From Coxiellaceae bacterium (GTDB lineage: Bacteria > Pseudomonadota > Gammaproteobacteria > Coxiellales > Coxiellaceae), in the NCBI GenBank assembly GCA_029212885.1, contig JARGPC010000009.1, positions 26,374 to 90,373 on the forward strand: a DNA stretch of 64,000 nt. Direction: 5' to 3'. The notes under the pieces are model-generated. The model saw only the letters and a program-made list of their open reading frames with translations, did not search any database and was not told where the DNA came from. Every line of letters begins with the position of its first letter. Within the stretch, counting starts at the first letter, position 1. Below, piece by piece: positions 45,339 through 53,792 of this stretch. The translations under genes and the position numbers were made by a program.

Positions 45339-46385
45339 ATGGTAAATACGCTGATAGCTCTGTGGTATTCTTTGATTGTATTTCGGCTTCCTATCCGAAA
45401 GGACCCCCAATGGTTTGCGAAGCCCATGAGTCATGGCAATCAGAAGCGAGTGCTTGGCATGTTGAAGTCCTTGTTGGTTTATCAGCCGGATGCTGATTCC
45501 GTGGAGGCGCAGATGATTGAGGTGGGGTCGCAAGTCATGTTTCATTGTGACGTCTCCTATGCTCATATTGAAGTATTCTCTATCAATGAGGCAATACACA
45601 AGCTGAGTAAAGATTGTCGAAATGATTTTTTTGTATTGGCGCTGATATTAGTGCTTTCAGAAAATGTTCGTTTGAAAGATCGGATTGCAGAGCTCTTAAA
45701 ATACAAGCGCTTTTTCAATGTGCACAGCACCGTCTGGGTTGTGCTGCAAGCGATACTTGATGATGATATCACTACCCTGCAGAAGCCTTCTGTTTTAGGT
45801 GAGGCTTATCATAACAAGAGGGCACGTGTGAATGGCATGAGGTGGGTTGGTCTGCATGAATACAAAAAGCAAATGCTCGTCATGAAAGAGGGCGATGAAG
45901 ATTGTGTTTTAAAGGCTAAATATGACTTTCTTAATAAGCTACCAAAAAATACACTGGGTGGCGCCTTGTGTGAATTATTGCGTCAACAAAAAATTAGTTT
46001 ACCTGGAGAGCCTAATGGCTTTGCTGAATTCTTTTTGTGGCATGATTTGTCCCATGTGCTGTCTGGAAATGGTGTGAACTATGCTGGCGAGTTGGGTGCT
46101 AATATATTCACCGCGGCTTATAGTCAGTATGGGAAATTGAAGATATTGTTGTTTGGATTATTGCAATTTAATTTAGGTTATAAGCTTGCCGTGGTGGCAG
46201 TGCCTAGTAAAAATGAGTTTATTGATCGCTCAGTGATTCGTCAGTATTTTGAATCGCTTTATTCAGGTGTGCACTCAAAGCAAGATTTTCTTCAGTGGCC
46301 TTTGGAGCAAATGGTCCAGGATTTACATGAGCCACTGGCTGTTGTACGGAAGAAATATAACCTGATTACTTACCGTATGAAGTAG
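45339..46385 (+). CDS. COQ4-motif protein in accessory island
   Basis: About 348 aa. The C-terminal half matches the COQ4 family: LPKNTLGGALCELL, then HDLSH, 11 residues, and Glu in GEL, i.e. the HDxxHx11E metal motif of COQ4, followed by helices. COQ4 is a mitochondrial protein needed for ubiquinone synthesis; bacterial relatives exist. The N-terminal 180 residues are unrecognised, with a short hydrophobic start (LIALWYSLIVFRL). The ATG at 45339 is chosen for want of a good alternative; TTG at 45312 is in frame, and TATAAT lies just upstream of the ATG, so the leader may be short. It overlaps the convergent gene at 46366 by 20 bp at the 3' ends. Confidence 0.65.
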   Translation: MVNTLIALWYSLIVFRLPIRKDPQWFAKPMSHGNQKRVLGMLKSLLVYQPDADSVEAQMIEVGSQVMFHCDVSYAHIEVFSINEAIHKLSKDCRNDFFVLALILVLSENVRLKDRIAELLKYKRFFNVHSTVWVVLQAILDDDITTLQKPSVLGEAYHNKRARVNGMRWVGLHEYKKQMLVMKEGDEDCVLKAKYDFLNKLPKNTLGGALCELLRQQKISLPGEPNGFAEFFLWHDLSHVLSGNGVNYAGELGANIFTAAYSQYGKLKILLFGLLQFNLGYKLAVVAVPSKNEFIDRSVIRQYFESLYSGVHSKQDFLQWPLEQMVQDLHEPLAVVRKKYNLITYRMK

Positions 46386-47319
46386 CGGGTGTTGTGCCGC
46401 TCCTGCCAGCGATTAAATCTTCCTCGGTAGATGTTCCGGTCATCAAAGCAGTAACGGCTCTTCTGGCTTCGCGCGGTTCAGTAATGCCAAAGTGATTGGT
46501 TACACCTAGGCCTCGGTCTAAGCTGGCAAAAGCAATGGCAGCAGCGCTTGCAACAATTTGTTTATCCGCTTGATGGCAACTTTCAGACGCTTGTGAAAAG
46601 AAATGATGAATGCTGGCGCACTCTTTAGCGGTTTTATCCGGCTTGCTTGATAAGGTTAAGGCAAATCGTACTTCAGCATCGGCCATCATCATATAGGCGA
46701 AGCTGCCGTAATCTTTTGTCATCAATTGGCAGTCGGCAATGATATCCAGGTAATATGATTCAATGGCACCATAGTTTGGTTCTGGTTTATTTAGTTCTGC
46801 ATCAATCTCTTGATGTCTATAGCGGTTATAGGCTTGTAATGCATGTATGGAGCGGTATTTAGTGATTGCTAATTTTAAATATCCTATTGCCGATATCGGA
46901 AATTGTGTACCTGTATGCTCACTTATTTTTAACGCCTCTATGTATAAAAACATGCCGCGTAGGTGGTCAAAGCATGATAATGAATTTTCAAATTCCATAT
47001 CAAAAGTTGGCAATCCGAGCTTTATACAAATGCGCAGTAGATGTTCGGCGGCGCCTACTTTCCACCTTTCATTAAATACAGGGCTTGCGCAAAAGGCAGC
47101 AAACAGTTCGTCGGTATGGCTGGCTTTGATAATAAATGGTAAATACTGATTACCTGTGACGGAGTGGCCATTCTCAATGATCAGTTGTTGTAGGCGTTCT
47201 TTTGGGTCGCTTTTGCTTTTGAATGATTCATGAAACTTGACTAGTGTGGAGCGTTCCATATGGCTTAAAGCTAAAAATTCATCAACAGTTTGGATGGCAA
47301 TAAAGGTAGTGCGTGACAT
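46366..47319 (-). CDS. Unknown helical protein in accessory island
   Basis: 317 aa, no signal peptide or membrane segment, mostly helical with a TPR-like rhythm in the middle (YLKLAITKYRSIHALQAYNR, SYYLDIIADCQLMTKDYGSF). N-terminal sequence VDEFLALSHMERSTLVKFHE; polar C-terminus ending RSGTTPATSYGK. No family recognised. It is on the opposite strand to its neighbours and overlaps the COQ4-like gene tail to tail by 20 bp, which suggests a compact island that arrived in pieces. Confidence 0.65.
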   Translation of the reverse strand: MSRTTFIAIQTVDEFLALSHMERSTLVKFHESFKSKSDPKERLQQLIIENGHSVTGNQYLPFIIKASHTDELFAAFCASPVFNERWKVGAAEHLLRICIKLGLPTFDMEFENSLSCFDHLRGMFLYIEALKISEHTGTQFPISAIGYLKLAITKYRSIHALQAYNRYRHQEIDAELNKPEPNYGAIESYYLDIIADCQLMTKDYGSFAYMMMADAEVRFALTLSSKPDKTAKECASIHHFFSQASESCHQADKQIVASAAAIAFASLDRGLGVTNHFGITEPREARRAVTALMTGTSTEEDLIAGRSGTTPATSYGK

Positions 47320-47482
47320 GGCATCTCTCCCACAAGATATGGTTCAAACTTTGTCTCACTATATCAAACTATTAGAAAGGTTGTTAGCGGTTTAGTGAAT
47401 GCCCAGATATTTAACAAAAACTAGTTTTATGGTATAATATTGTGTTATTAAAATTATATAGTTAGTCAAAGGTAGAATAGGC

Positions 47483-49792
47483 GTGCGAGCATCGAATACC
47501 TCAATGGATTGGGTCAATGAATACCATAGAAAGCTTTTTCCGTCATCGGCTGATGAAGTGCCTGTTGATCCTCGTCTTATCTGGTCATTACGCCCTCGGG
47601 TGTTGGCTGATTTTGAAGGTGCATTATCACGCGGCATTCCAATTAGTCTGCCACAAGCAATAAAAATAATTCAGTTGATATCACAGTGTGGATGTAAATG
47701 GGCTGAGTTAAGCGCAACGATTCAAGGATGGTTTCATCATGCCATTGGTGAAAATAGTTTAGGGATCAAAAAAATTGGCGACTTTACAGGCGTGTATCAG
47801 GCTGCTATGGCTAAAGGTAAAATAGGCTTCATGTGTGAGGGATTCATTGCAGAGTATAAGAGAGTGGCTAAGCCTGTTTTAGCAAAAAAATTAACTGATG
47901 CTAAATATCCTGAGCGATTGAGAATCCATCATTTTTTAAAAGGGCTTAAGGAGTACCAACTTAATTGGGATAGTATTCTTGAGACTGAGATACCTACAAC
48001 TTTTTTCAGCCTGCTAGAAACGTATCTTAGCTCTGGCGAAATTATCGCTGGGCATTTGTTGGCACGGCTTAGTGATTTGTCTGATGCCGGTTGCTCTTGG
48101 CAGCAGTTTTCTAAGGACTCTCAAGAGCTTTCTATAGAGAAAGTCTGTGCTGCTATGAGCTCTGTTACAGATGGGAAGCATGTTAGAAGACTTCTATGTG
48201 CTTTAGTGTGGTTGGATTATCCGCTTTATAATGGTGATCGAAACAGCGCCGCGTTTCGCGGTGCCTTATTAGAAGCTATAGGGAGGTGCATTACTTCTAA
48301 AGATGCGCCTAAATGTTTATGGGCTTTGGCTATGCTTCAGCTGCAAGCTGATTGCCCTGCTGCTACAGCTGTTGTCGATGAATTAATGGCTAAGGCGGTC
48401 GGTGATAAATTAACTAAATTAACTTACGATAATTTATCTCCGGCTGTATATGCGCATTGGTATTTTAAACATTTTTTTAGTAAGCCGTTGTTCACCTCTA
48501 ATGTATTGGTTGGAGCGTATGCTAGGCTGGGTGGCGTTGAATCACCGGTGATTTCGCATAATCAGGCGGAGTTGTATCGTTTGCTGGGTGAAAAAATAGC
48601 TGGTGATAGGCTGACATTGACCGAAGAAAATCGCGTGATTGGCCGTTCTGCTGATATGGTTTGTGAGCAGCTGGGAGTTGTGATCGAATATGATGGTGGG
48701 ATTCATCATACGATGCCGCGTTACCAGCTAAGCGATAAGGCTTTGGATAATCTGCGTTCGAGATACGGTTATGTTAGTCTTCGAGTTAAGTTGGAGGCGA
48801 ATATTGGAGGTGAGCCTAATCCAGCTTTTTTAGTAATGGCAGACCATTTGGCGCACGCGCTAATTAAGCACCAAGCATTATTAGATTCAGCTGATGCCGA
48901 ATTGCCTGAAGATGAGTTGCTGGCTCGTGTTGGTGATATATATGCAACATTGCAAGCGGTAGAGGGCGTATTGTCAGTAACATTACCATTAACAAAGTAT
49001 CAAGGTTCGGTTGATCCTGTACCGCCTCAGCTGGGTGGGGCAGGGCTAGATATGGGTGAGCCTGCAGCAGCTGCAGGTGTTAGTGGAGATTGCCCCGGTC
49101 TAGTTGCGCTGCTTGATAGCGTAACTGTTAATCAGTTAAAAAACAATTTTAAGGATGTTTGCAGTTATTTTAAAGATAAAGATTTGCCACTGCCTGAAGA
49201 GGTTGTCGTAAAGCTAAGTGAGGTAAATGAGCTAATCGGTAAGGGTAAAAAATATGCGAATTTGGCTTTTTTAATTCAAGGCATTGGTCAAGCGTATCGT
49301 AGTGAATTTCTTTTTACTGCAGAAAATAAAGAACGATTAAGGTTTGAATTGCTAAGGGCGGCAGAAGCTGTTTTTCAAAACCCGCCCTACAAGGGGCGTG
49401 ATGTTGTAGTGTTACTGAGTGGTTTAGAAAGCATGAATTTTAAACCGGGTAGTTTTTCAGGGGCTTTTCTGGAGAACCTGGGCAAGTGTATTGCTTGTGA
49501 TCGTCGCACAGAAGGCCGAATCCGCGCTGCGCTTAAGCGCTTGGAAAGGTTGGTTGCCCCACCATTACCACCAGGACCACCAGCGAGGTCATCAGTGCTT
49601 GCTCCCGCAGTAGCGATGTTTGCTCCACGCCGGTCGTTGCCGCCAGCTCCACCGCTGCCACCATCGAAACCCATGAGGGCAACTGCCGCTGCATGGACCC
49701 CGCGTGTAGCACCGCCTCCACCTCCTGTATCAGCTTTGGATGGGGGTACTGAGGAGTCTGTGCCGGGTTTTAAAGGATCACCATCTGTTTGA
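47483..49792 (+). CDS. Helical-repeat plus RAP-like domain protein with polyproline tail, candidate effector
   Basis: 769 aa. Residues about 25-340 are degenerate helical repeats of about 37-40 residues (LLCALVWLDYPLYNGDRNSA, CLWALAMLQLQADCPAATAV), like OPR/FASTK repeats that bind RNA. Residues about 358-430 resemble a RAP domain, an endonuclease-like fold: HNQAELYRLLGEKIAGD, then VVIEYDGGIHHTM and YGYVSLRVK. Residues about 455-690 hold a second helical region, and the tail (residues about 690-760) is proline-rich (PPLPPGPP, PPAPPLPP, APPPPPVS), a typical ligand for SH3, WW or EVH1 domains of eukaryotes. Starts at GTG 47483 with AAAGG upstream. Helical repeats plus RAP are typical of organelle RNA-binding proteins; a host-directed role is inferred. 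Confidence 0.7.
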   Translation: MRASNTSMDWVNEYHRKLFPSSADEVPVDPRLIWSLRPRVLADFEGALSRGIPISLPQAIKIIQLISQCGCKWAELSATIQGWFHHAIGENSLGIKKIGDFTGVYQAAMAKGKIGFMCEGFIAEYKRVAKPVLAKKLTDAKYPERLRIHHFLKGLKEYQLNWDSILETEIPTTFFSLLETYLSSGEIIAGHLLARLSDLSDAGCSWQQFSKDSQELSIEKVCAAMSSVTDGKHVRRLLCALVWLDYPLYNGDRNSAAFRGALLEAIGRCITSKDAPKCLWALAMLQLQADCPAATAVVDELMAKAVGDKLTKLTYDNLSPAVYAHWYFKHFFSKPLFTSNVLVGAYARLGGVESPVISHNQAELYRLLGEKIAGDRLTLTEENRVIGRSADMVCEQLGVVIEYDGGIHHTMPRYQLSDKALDNLRSRYGYVSLRVKLEANIGGEPNPAFLVMADHLAHALIKHQALLDSADAELPEDELLARVGDIYATLQAVEGVLSVTLPLTKYQGSVDPVPPQLGGAGLDMGEPAAAAGVSGDCPGLVALLDSVTVNQLKNNFKDVCSYFKDKDLPLPEEVVVKLSEVNELIGKGKKYANLAFLIQGIGQAYRSEFLFTAENKERLRFELLRAAEAVFQNPPYKGRDVVVLLSGLESMNFKPGSFSGAFLENLGKCIACDRRTEGRIRAALKRLERLVAPPLPPGPPARSSVLAPAVAMFAPRRSLPPAPPLPPSKPMRATAAAWTPRVAPPPPPVSALDGGTEESVPGFKGSPSV

Positions 49793-49872
49793 TCTGTGGC
49801 GATATTTGGACAAAATCGCCAAATGCGATATACTGTACGCGTCGGAAACTAACAACACGGAAGGGGAAATCC

Positions 49873-50157
49873 ATGTCAGGTAACAATCAAAAATTGAAAG
49901 TATGCAGCTTTGCGTTTGCTCTCGGCTTGTGGTGGGGCATCGGCATATTGCTAGTGGGTTGGTTCAGCTGGTGGTGTGGTGGCTGGGGATCAATGTTCGT
50001 TAATACCTTTGCTTCGGTATATGTCGGTTATGGCGCTAGCTTTTGGGGTGGCATTATTGGCTTTATTTGGGGATTTATTGACTTCTTTATCTTTGGCGCC
50101 CTAATTGCCTGGATATACAATTGCTGTTCAGGCGGTTGCTGTAAAAAAGAAGGTTAA
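49873..50157 (+). CDS. Small Gly/Trp-rich membrane protein, holin-like family
   Basis: 94 aa with two or three membrane helices rich in Gly, Trp and aromatics (FALGLWWGIGILLVGWFSWW, GGIIGFIWGFIDFFIFGALI) and a Cys-rich C-terminus CCSGGCCKKEG. It resembles the small bacterial proteins that annotation pipelines call bacteriophage holin, but there are no other phage genes nearby. ATG 49873 is preferred (AAGGGG 7 nt upstream) to an open frame from 49789 that overlaps the RAP-like gene. Function unknown. Confidence 0.75.
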   Translation: MSGNNQKLKVCSFAFALGLWWGIGILLVGWFSWWCGGWGSMFVNTFASVYVGYGASFWGGIIGFIWGFIDFFIFGALIAWIYNCCSGGCCKKEG

Positions 50158-50184
50158 TAATCAATAAGTTATCGTGGTTTTATT

Positions 50185-50218
50185 AGGCCTGCTTAACACT
50201 TGTTAGGCAGGCCTTTTT
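50185..50218 (+). terminator. Rho-independent terminator after the small membrane protein gene
   Basis: Stem AGGCCTGCTTAAC (50185-50197) with GTTAGGCAGGCCT (50202-50214), one mismatch, loop ACTT, then TTTT. Insulates the following ribosomal operon. Confidence 0.88.
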
Positions 50219-50343
50219 GCTTGCTTTTTACGCCCTAGGTCTATAGAATCCGACCCTTACAATTTGTTTGAGTAGGTGATTTACCTGCTCATAAACTCCT
50301 TGCTCTGCCTGGTGGTAGAGCTAATAAACCGAGAGGAGCCGAT

Positions 50344-50769
50344 ATGAGGCACTACGAAGTCGTATTTCTCGTGCACCCTGATCAGAGTGCGCAAGTTCCA
50401 GCAATGATTGACCGCTACCGCGGCGTGATCGAAGCCGATAAAGGTAAAGTTCACCGCTTAGAAGATTGGGGTCGTCGTCAATTAGCTTATCCCATTAATA
50501 AAGTGCATAAAGCGCATTATGTATTAATGAATATCGAATGTGAGCAAAAAGCACTCGATGAATTGGAAAATTTATTCCGTTATAACGATGCTGTTATTCG
50601 TAACTTAGTGTTGCGCAAAGATGAAGCAATTGTCGACGCGTCGCCAATGATGAAGCGCAGTGATGGCCATAAACGTGATCGTGATCGTGATCGCAAGCCT
50701 GAACCTGAAACTAAACAACAACCAGCTGAAGAGTCAACGACGACTGATGCTGCTGTTGAATCTGAATAA
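50344..50769 (+). CDS. rpsF: 30S ribosomal protein S6
   Basis: Small-subunit protein that binds S18. 141 aa: conserved core [53 protein letters not shown], then a charged and acidic C-terminal extension of about 35 residues, as in E. coli. Preceded by GAGAGGAG. First gene of rpsF-rpsR-DUF2232-rplI-dnaB-alr. Confidence 0.98.
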   Translation: MRHYEVVFLVHPDQSAQVPAMIDRYRGVIEADKGKVHRLEDWGRRQLAYPINKVHKAHYVLMNIECEQKALDELENLFRYNDAVIRNLVLRKDEAIVDASPMMKRSDGHKRDRDRDRKPEPETKQQPAEESTTTDAAVESE

Positions 50770-50784
50770 CCCTGGGAGAGTATT

Positions 50785-51012
50785 ATGTCTAGTTATTTTC
50801 GTCGTAAGAAATTTTGTGCTTTCTCAGCTAATGAAGCTGCCGAGATTGATTATAAAGATGTCGACACACTGAAAGATTACGTGATGGAATCTGGCCGTAT
50901 CGTGCCTAGCCGTATCACGGGTACCAGTGCGCGTTATCAGCGTCAATTATCAGCTGCCATTAAATTAGCACGTTATTTATCCTTGTTGCCGTATAGCGAC
51001 CAGCATAAATAA
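50785..51012 (+). CDS. rpsR: 30S ribosomal protein S18
   Basis: 75 aa small-subunit protein binding S6; [20 protein letters not shown] and [20 protein letters not shown] are the family signatures. Between rpsF and the DUF2232 gene; no priB is present between rpsF and rpsR, unlike in enterics. Confidence 0.98.
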   Translation: MSSYFRRKKFCAFSANEAAEIDYKDVDTLKDYVMESGRIVPSRITGTSARYQRQLSAAIKLARYLSLLPYSDQHK

Positions 51013-51038
51013 TTATCAGTCATAGCGAGGGCATTTAC

Positions 51039-51926
51039 GTGCAGAAAATAGGTCATTGGCTACTAGCTAAAAACATGAACGCTTCAATCGTTGCGTTTGT
51101 GTGTGCCTTATTGCCTGCAATTACGTTACCCGGCGAATTCTTAGCATCCATTATTGTTGCTTTGGTTACCTTACGTAAAGGGGGTAAGAGCGGTTTAATG
51201 GTGTTGACCTGGGTGGCGCTGCCTGCTGTCGCGATGATGCTGATTGGTAAACTCAGTCTGTTTGATATTATGTTAGCGCGTTGCGTTTTGGTCTGGGCGT
51301 TGGCATTGGTGTTGCGGCAAATGCGCTCTTGGTCTTTAGTGATTATGCTATTGACCGTGGTGGGTGCTGTTGGTGTGGTTTTTTTCCATGCTTGGATTGC
51401 TGACCCAGTGTCGTTTTGGTCTGCTAAATTGTCGATTTACTTTTTAGATATGGCTAAAAGCTTGCCATTGCCTGCTGACAATATTAAAGACAATGTGCAA
51501 TTAATTGCTGGCTTCGCTACGGGGCTATTAGCTTTTGTAGTGGTGTTGGGTATTTTCTTGCAGCTGTTTTTAGCGAGATGTTGGCAATCGAGTTTGTATA
51601 ACCCCGGTGGTTTGCGCAAAGAGGCGCATCAAATTCGTGTTAACCAATGGGCTTCGCTGGTGTTGATATTTATTGTTATCGCGGCTTGTTTCAAAATTGC
51701 GATATTGATTGATATGTTGCCAGTGCTACTGATCCCATTTATCGTGGCTGGATTGAGTTTTATTCATTGGTGGGTAAACCAAAAGCAAAAAGCTGCCTTT
51801 TTGTTAGTGTTGGTTTACGTAGGTTTTGTGTTGTTCCCTTATGTGTCAATCGCATTGGCCTTGTTGGGAATAGCCGATAGTTGGGTTGATTTGCGTAGTC
51901 GCTTTCAGCTCGAACAATCTGTATGA
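51039..51926 (+). CDS. DUF2232 membrane protein of the rpsR-rplI interval
   Basis: 295 aa with about eight membrane helices (AFVCALLPAITLPGEFLASI, LARCVLVWALALVLRQMRSW, LVLIFIVIAACFKIAILIDM). DUF2232/YybS-like proteins occur at just this place in many Legionellales and pseudomonads; function unknown. Starts at GTG 51039 after GCGAGGGCA. Cotranscribed with the ribosomal genes. Confidence 0.85.
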   Translation: MQKIGHWLLAKNMNASIVAFVCALLPAITLPGEFLASIIVALVTLRKGGKSGLMVLTWVALPAVAMMLIGKLSLFDIMLARCVLVWALALVLRQMRSWSLVIMLLTVVGAVGVVFFHAWIADPVSFWSAKLSIYFLDMAKSLPLPADNIKDNVQLIAGFATGLLAFVVVLGIFLQLFLARCWQSSLYNPGGLRKEAHQIRVNQWASLVLIFIVIAACFKIAILIDMLPVLLIPFIVAGLSFIHWWVNQKQKAAFLLVLVYVGFVLFPYVSIALALLGIADSWVDLRSRFQLEQSV

Positions 51927-51938
51927 GGTATTTGTAAA

Positions 51939-52391
51939 ATGAACGTTATTTTATTAGAAAAAGTAAGGAACCTGGGTAATATTGGTGACAATGTTAACGT
52001 TAAACCCGGTTATGGTCGTAACTATCTTATTCCGCACGGTAAAGCTGTTGCTGCTACTACACAAAATGTGGCAGAGTTTGAAACACGTCGCGCTGAATTA
52101 GAGAAAATTGCTGCTGAACAATTAGCTGCTGCGCAAAAGCAAGCCGAAACATTGAATGATTTGGTGGTGACTATTGCAGCGAAAGCCGCAGACGAAGGTA
52201 AGTTATTTGGTTCGGTGTCTCCAAGAGATATCGCAAGCGCTGTTACCGATGCTGGGGTTGAAGTGGCTAAGCATCAAGTGGTAATGTCTGATGGTGTGAT
52301 TCGTCATACCGGCGAATATCAAATTGCATTACAATTGCATATGGATGTTACGGTAACCATTACGGTTAACGTAGTACCAGCCAAGGATTAA
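51939..52391 (+). CDS. rplI: 50S ribosomal protein L9
   Basis: 150 aa large-subunit protein: N-domain [19 protein letters not shown] with [13 protein letters not shown], long connecting helix ([20 protein letters not shown]) and C-domain ([15 protein letters not shown]). Nothing unusual. Confidence 0.98.
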   Translation: MNVILLEKVRNLGNIGDNVNVKPGYGRNYLIPHGKAVAATTQNVAEFETRRAELEKIAAEQLAAAQKQAETLNDLVVTIAAKAADEGKLFGSVSPRDIASAVTDAGVEVAKHQVVMSDGVIRHTGEYQIALQLHMDVTVTITVNVVPAKD

Positions 52392-52400
52392 GAGGTCATA

Positions 52401-53792
52401 TTGAACGCGGTCGCAGAAGATAAAAAAAAATCGATAGGTAATAAATTACCACCGTTTTCCATGGAAGCAGAACAATCGGTACTAGGTGCGTTAATGTTGG
52501 ACAATCGTGCCTGGGATAAAATTGCTGATCGTGTTGTGACTGAAGATTTTTATCGCCCAGCTCATCGGGCGATATTTCAAACCATGGCGCGCTTAGTCGG
52601 CCGCAGTCAACCGCTCGATACATTAACCGTTTCAGAAGACTTACGACTCTCTGGTGAAATAGAGAAAGTAGGTGGCGAAGCTTATGTTTTTGAGTTGGCA
52701 CAAAAGACACCATCGGCAGCGAATATTACAGCTTATGCTGATATTGTTCGTGAACGATCCATTTTACGCCAATTGATTGAAACAGCGACTGACATTACTG
52801 AAAATGCTTTTGATACTCAGGGTAGAACACCACGCGATTTGTTAGATGCTGCTGAGCAACGTGTGTTTACTATTGCTGAGCAACATACACGCGGCGTTGG
52901 ACCGGTTGAGATCAGTAAGTTATTAGTACAAACCACCGATAAGATCGATACCTTATTTCATAACAAGGGGCAGATTACCGGTGTTAGTACGGGTTTTTCT
53001 GATTTTGATGAAATGACTTCCGGTTTGCAGGCGGGTGATTTGGTGATTATTGCTGGGCGACCATCGATGGGTAAAACCACATTTGCGATGAACATTGCTG
53101 AGTATGCCGCCCTAAAGCAAGACAAACCAGCTTTGATCTTTAGTATGGAAATGCCGGGTGACTCACTGACAATGCGTATGATGTCATCGTTAGGTCGTAT
53201 CGATCAGCATCGCTTACGTTCAGGTAATTTAACCGATGACGATTGGCCGCGGATTACATCAGCGGTGGGTATGTTGTCACAAGCAAAAATGTATATTGAT
53301 GATACGCCCGCGTTGAATCCAACCGAAATGCGTTCACGCGCCAGGCGTTTAGCACGTCAATATGATGGTTTAAGTTTAATTATGATCGATTACCTGCAAT
53401 TGATGCAGGTGGCAGGTAAGAGTGAAAACCGTACCAATGAAATTTCTGAAATTTCACGGTCATTAAAAGGTTTAGCGAAAGAGATGAGTTGCCCAGTGTT
53501 GGCGTTGTCTCAATTGAATCGTAGTTTAGAGCAGCGGCATGATAGGCGTCCCGTCATGTCTGATTTGCGTGAGTCAGGGGCGATCGAGCAAGATGCAGAT
53601 TTGATTGCATTTATTTATCGTGATGAAGTGTATAACGAAGATTCGCCTGATAAAGGTATAGCAGAAGTGATTATTGGAAAACAGCGTAATGGTCCTATAG
53701 GTAAAGTGAGGTTAAAGTTTCATGGCAAATACACGAGATTCGACAATCTCGTTGCAGAAGATGCAGTATCATCAGGGCCATTTGGCGGCTGA
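52401..53792 (+). CDS. dnaB: Replicative DNA helicase DnaB
   Basis: Hexameric 5'-3' replication fork helicase. 463 aa: N-terminal domain (PPFSMEAEQSVLGALMLDNR), linker and RecA-like domain with Walker A AGRPSMGKTTFAMN, Walker B LIMIDYLQLM and the arginine finger region RESGAIEQDADLIAFIYRDE. No intein. Starts at TTG 52401 after AGAGG, 9 bp after rplI. The 3' end overlaps alr. Confidence 0.97.
   Translation: MNAVAEDKKKSIGNKLPPFSMEAEQSVLGALMLDNRAWDKIADRVVTEDFYRPAHRAIFQTMARLVGRSQPLDTLTVSEDLRLSGEIEKVGGEAYVFELAQKTPSAANITAYADIVRERSILRQLIETATDITENAFDTQGRTPRDLLDAAEQRVFTIAEQHTRGVGPVEISKLLVQTTDKIDTLFHNKGQITGVSTGFSDFDEMTSGLQAGDLVIIAGRPSMGKTTFAMNIAEYAALKQDKPALIFSMEMPGDSLTMRMMSSLGRIDQHRLRSGNLTDDDWPRITSAVGMLSQAKMYIDDTPALNPTEMRSRARRLARQYDGLSLIMIDYLQLMQVAGKSENRTNEISEISRSLKGLAKEMSCPVLALSQLNRSLEQRHDRRPVMSDLRESGAIEQDADLIAFIYRDEVYNEDSPDKGIAEVIIGKQRNGPIGKVRLKFHGKYTRFDNLVAEDAVSSGPFGG

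Noticed and set aside
49873..50157. Prophage signature from the holin-like protein and tail-tube-like protein (56679)
   Set aside because: They lie 6.5 kb apart among housekeeping genes, and no other phage genes are present.
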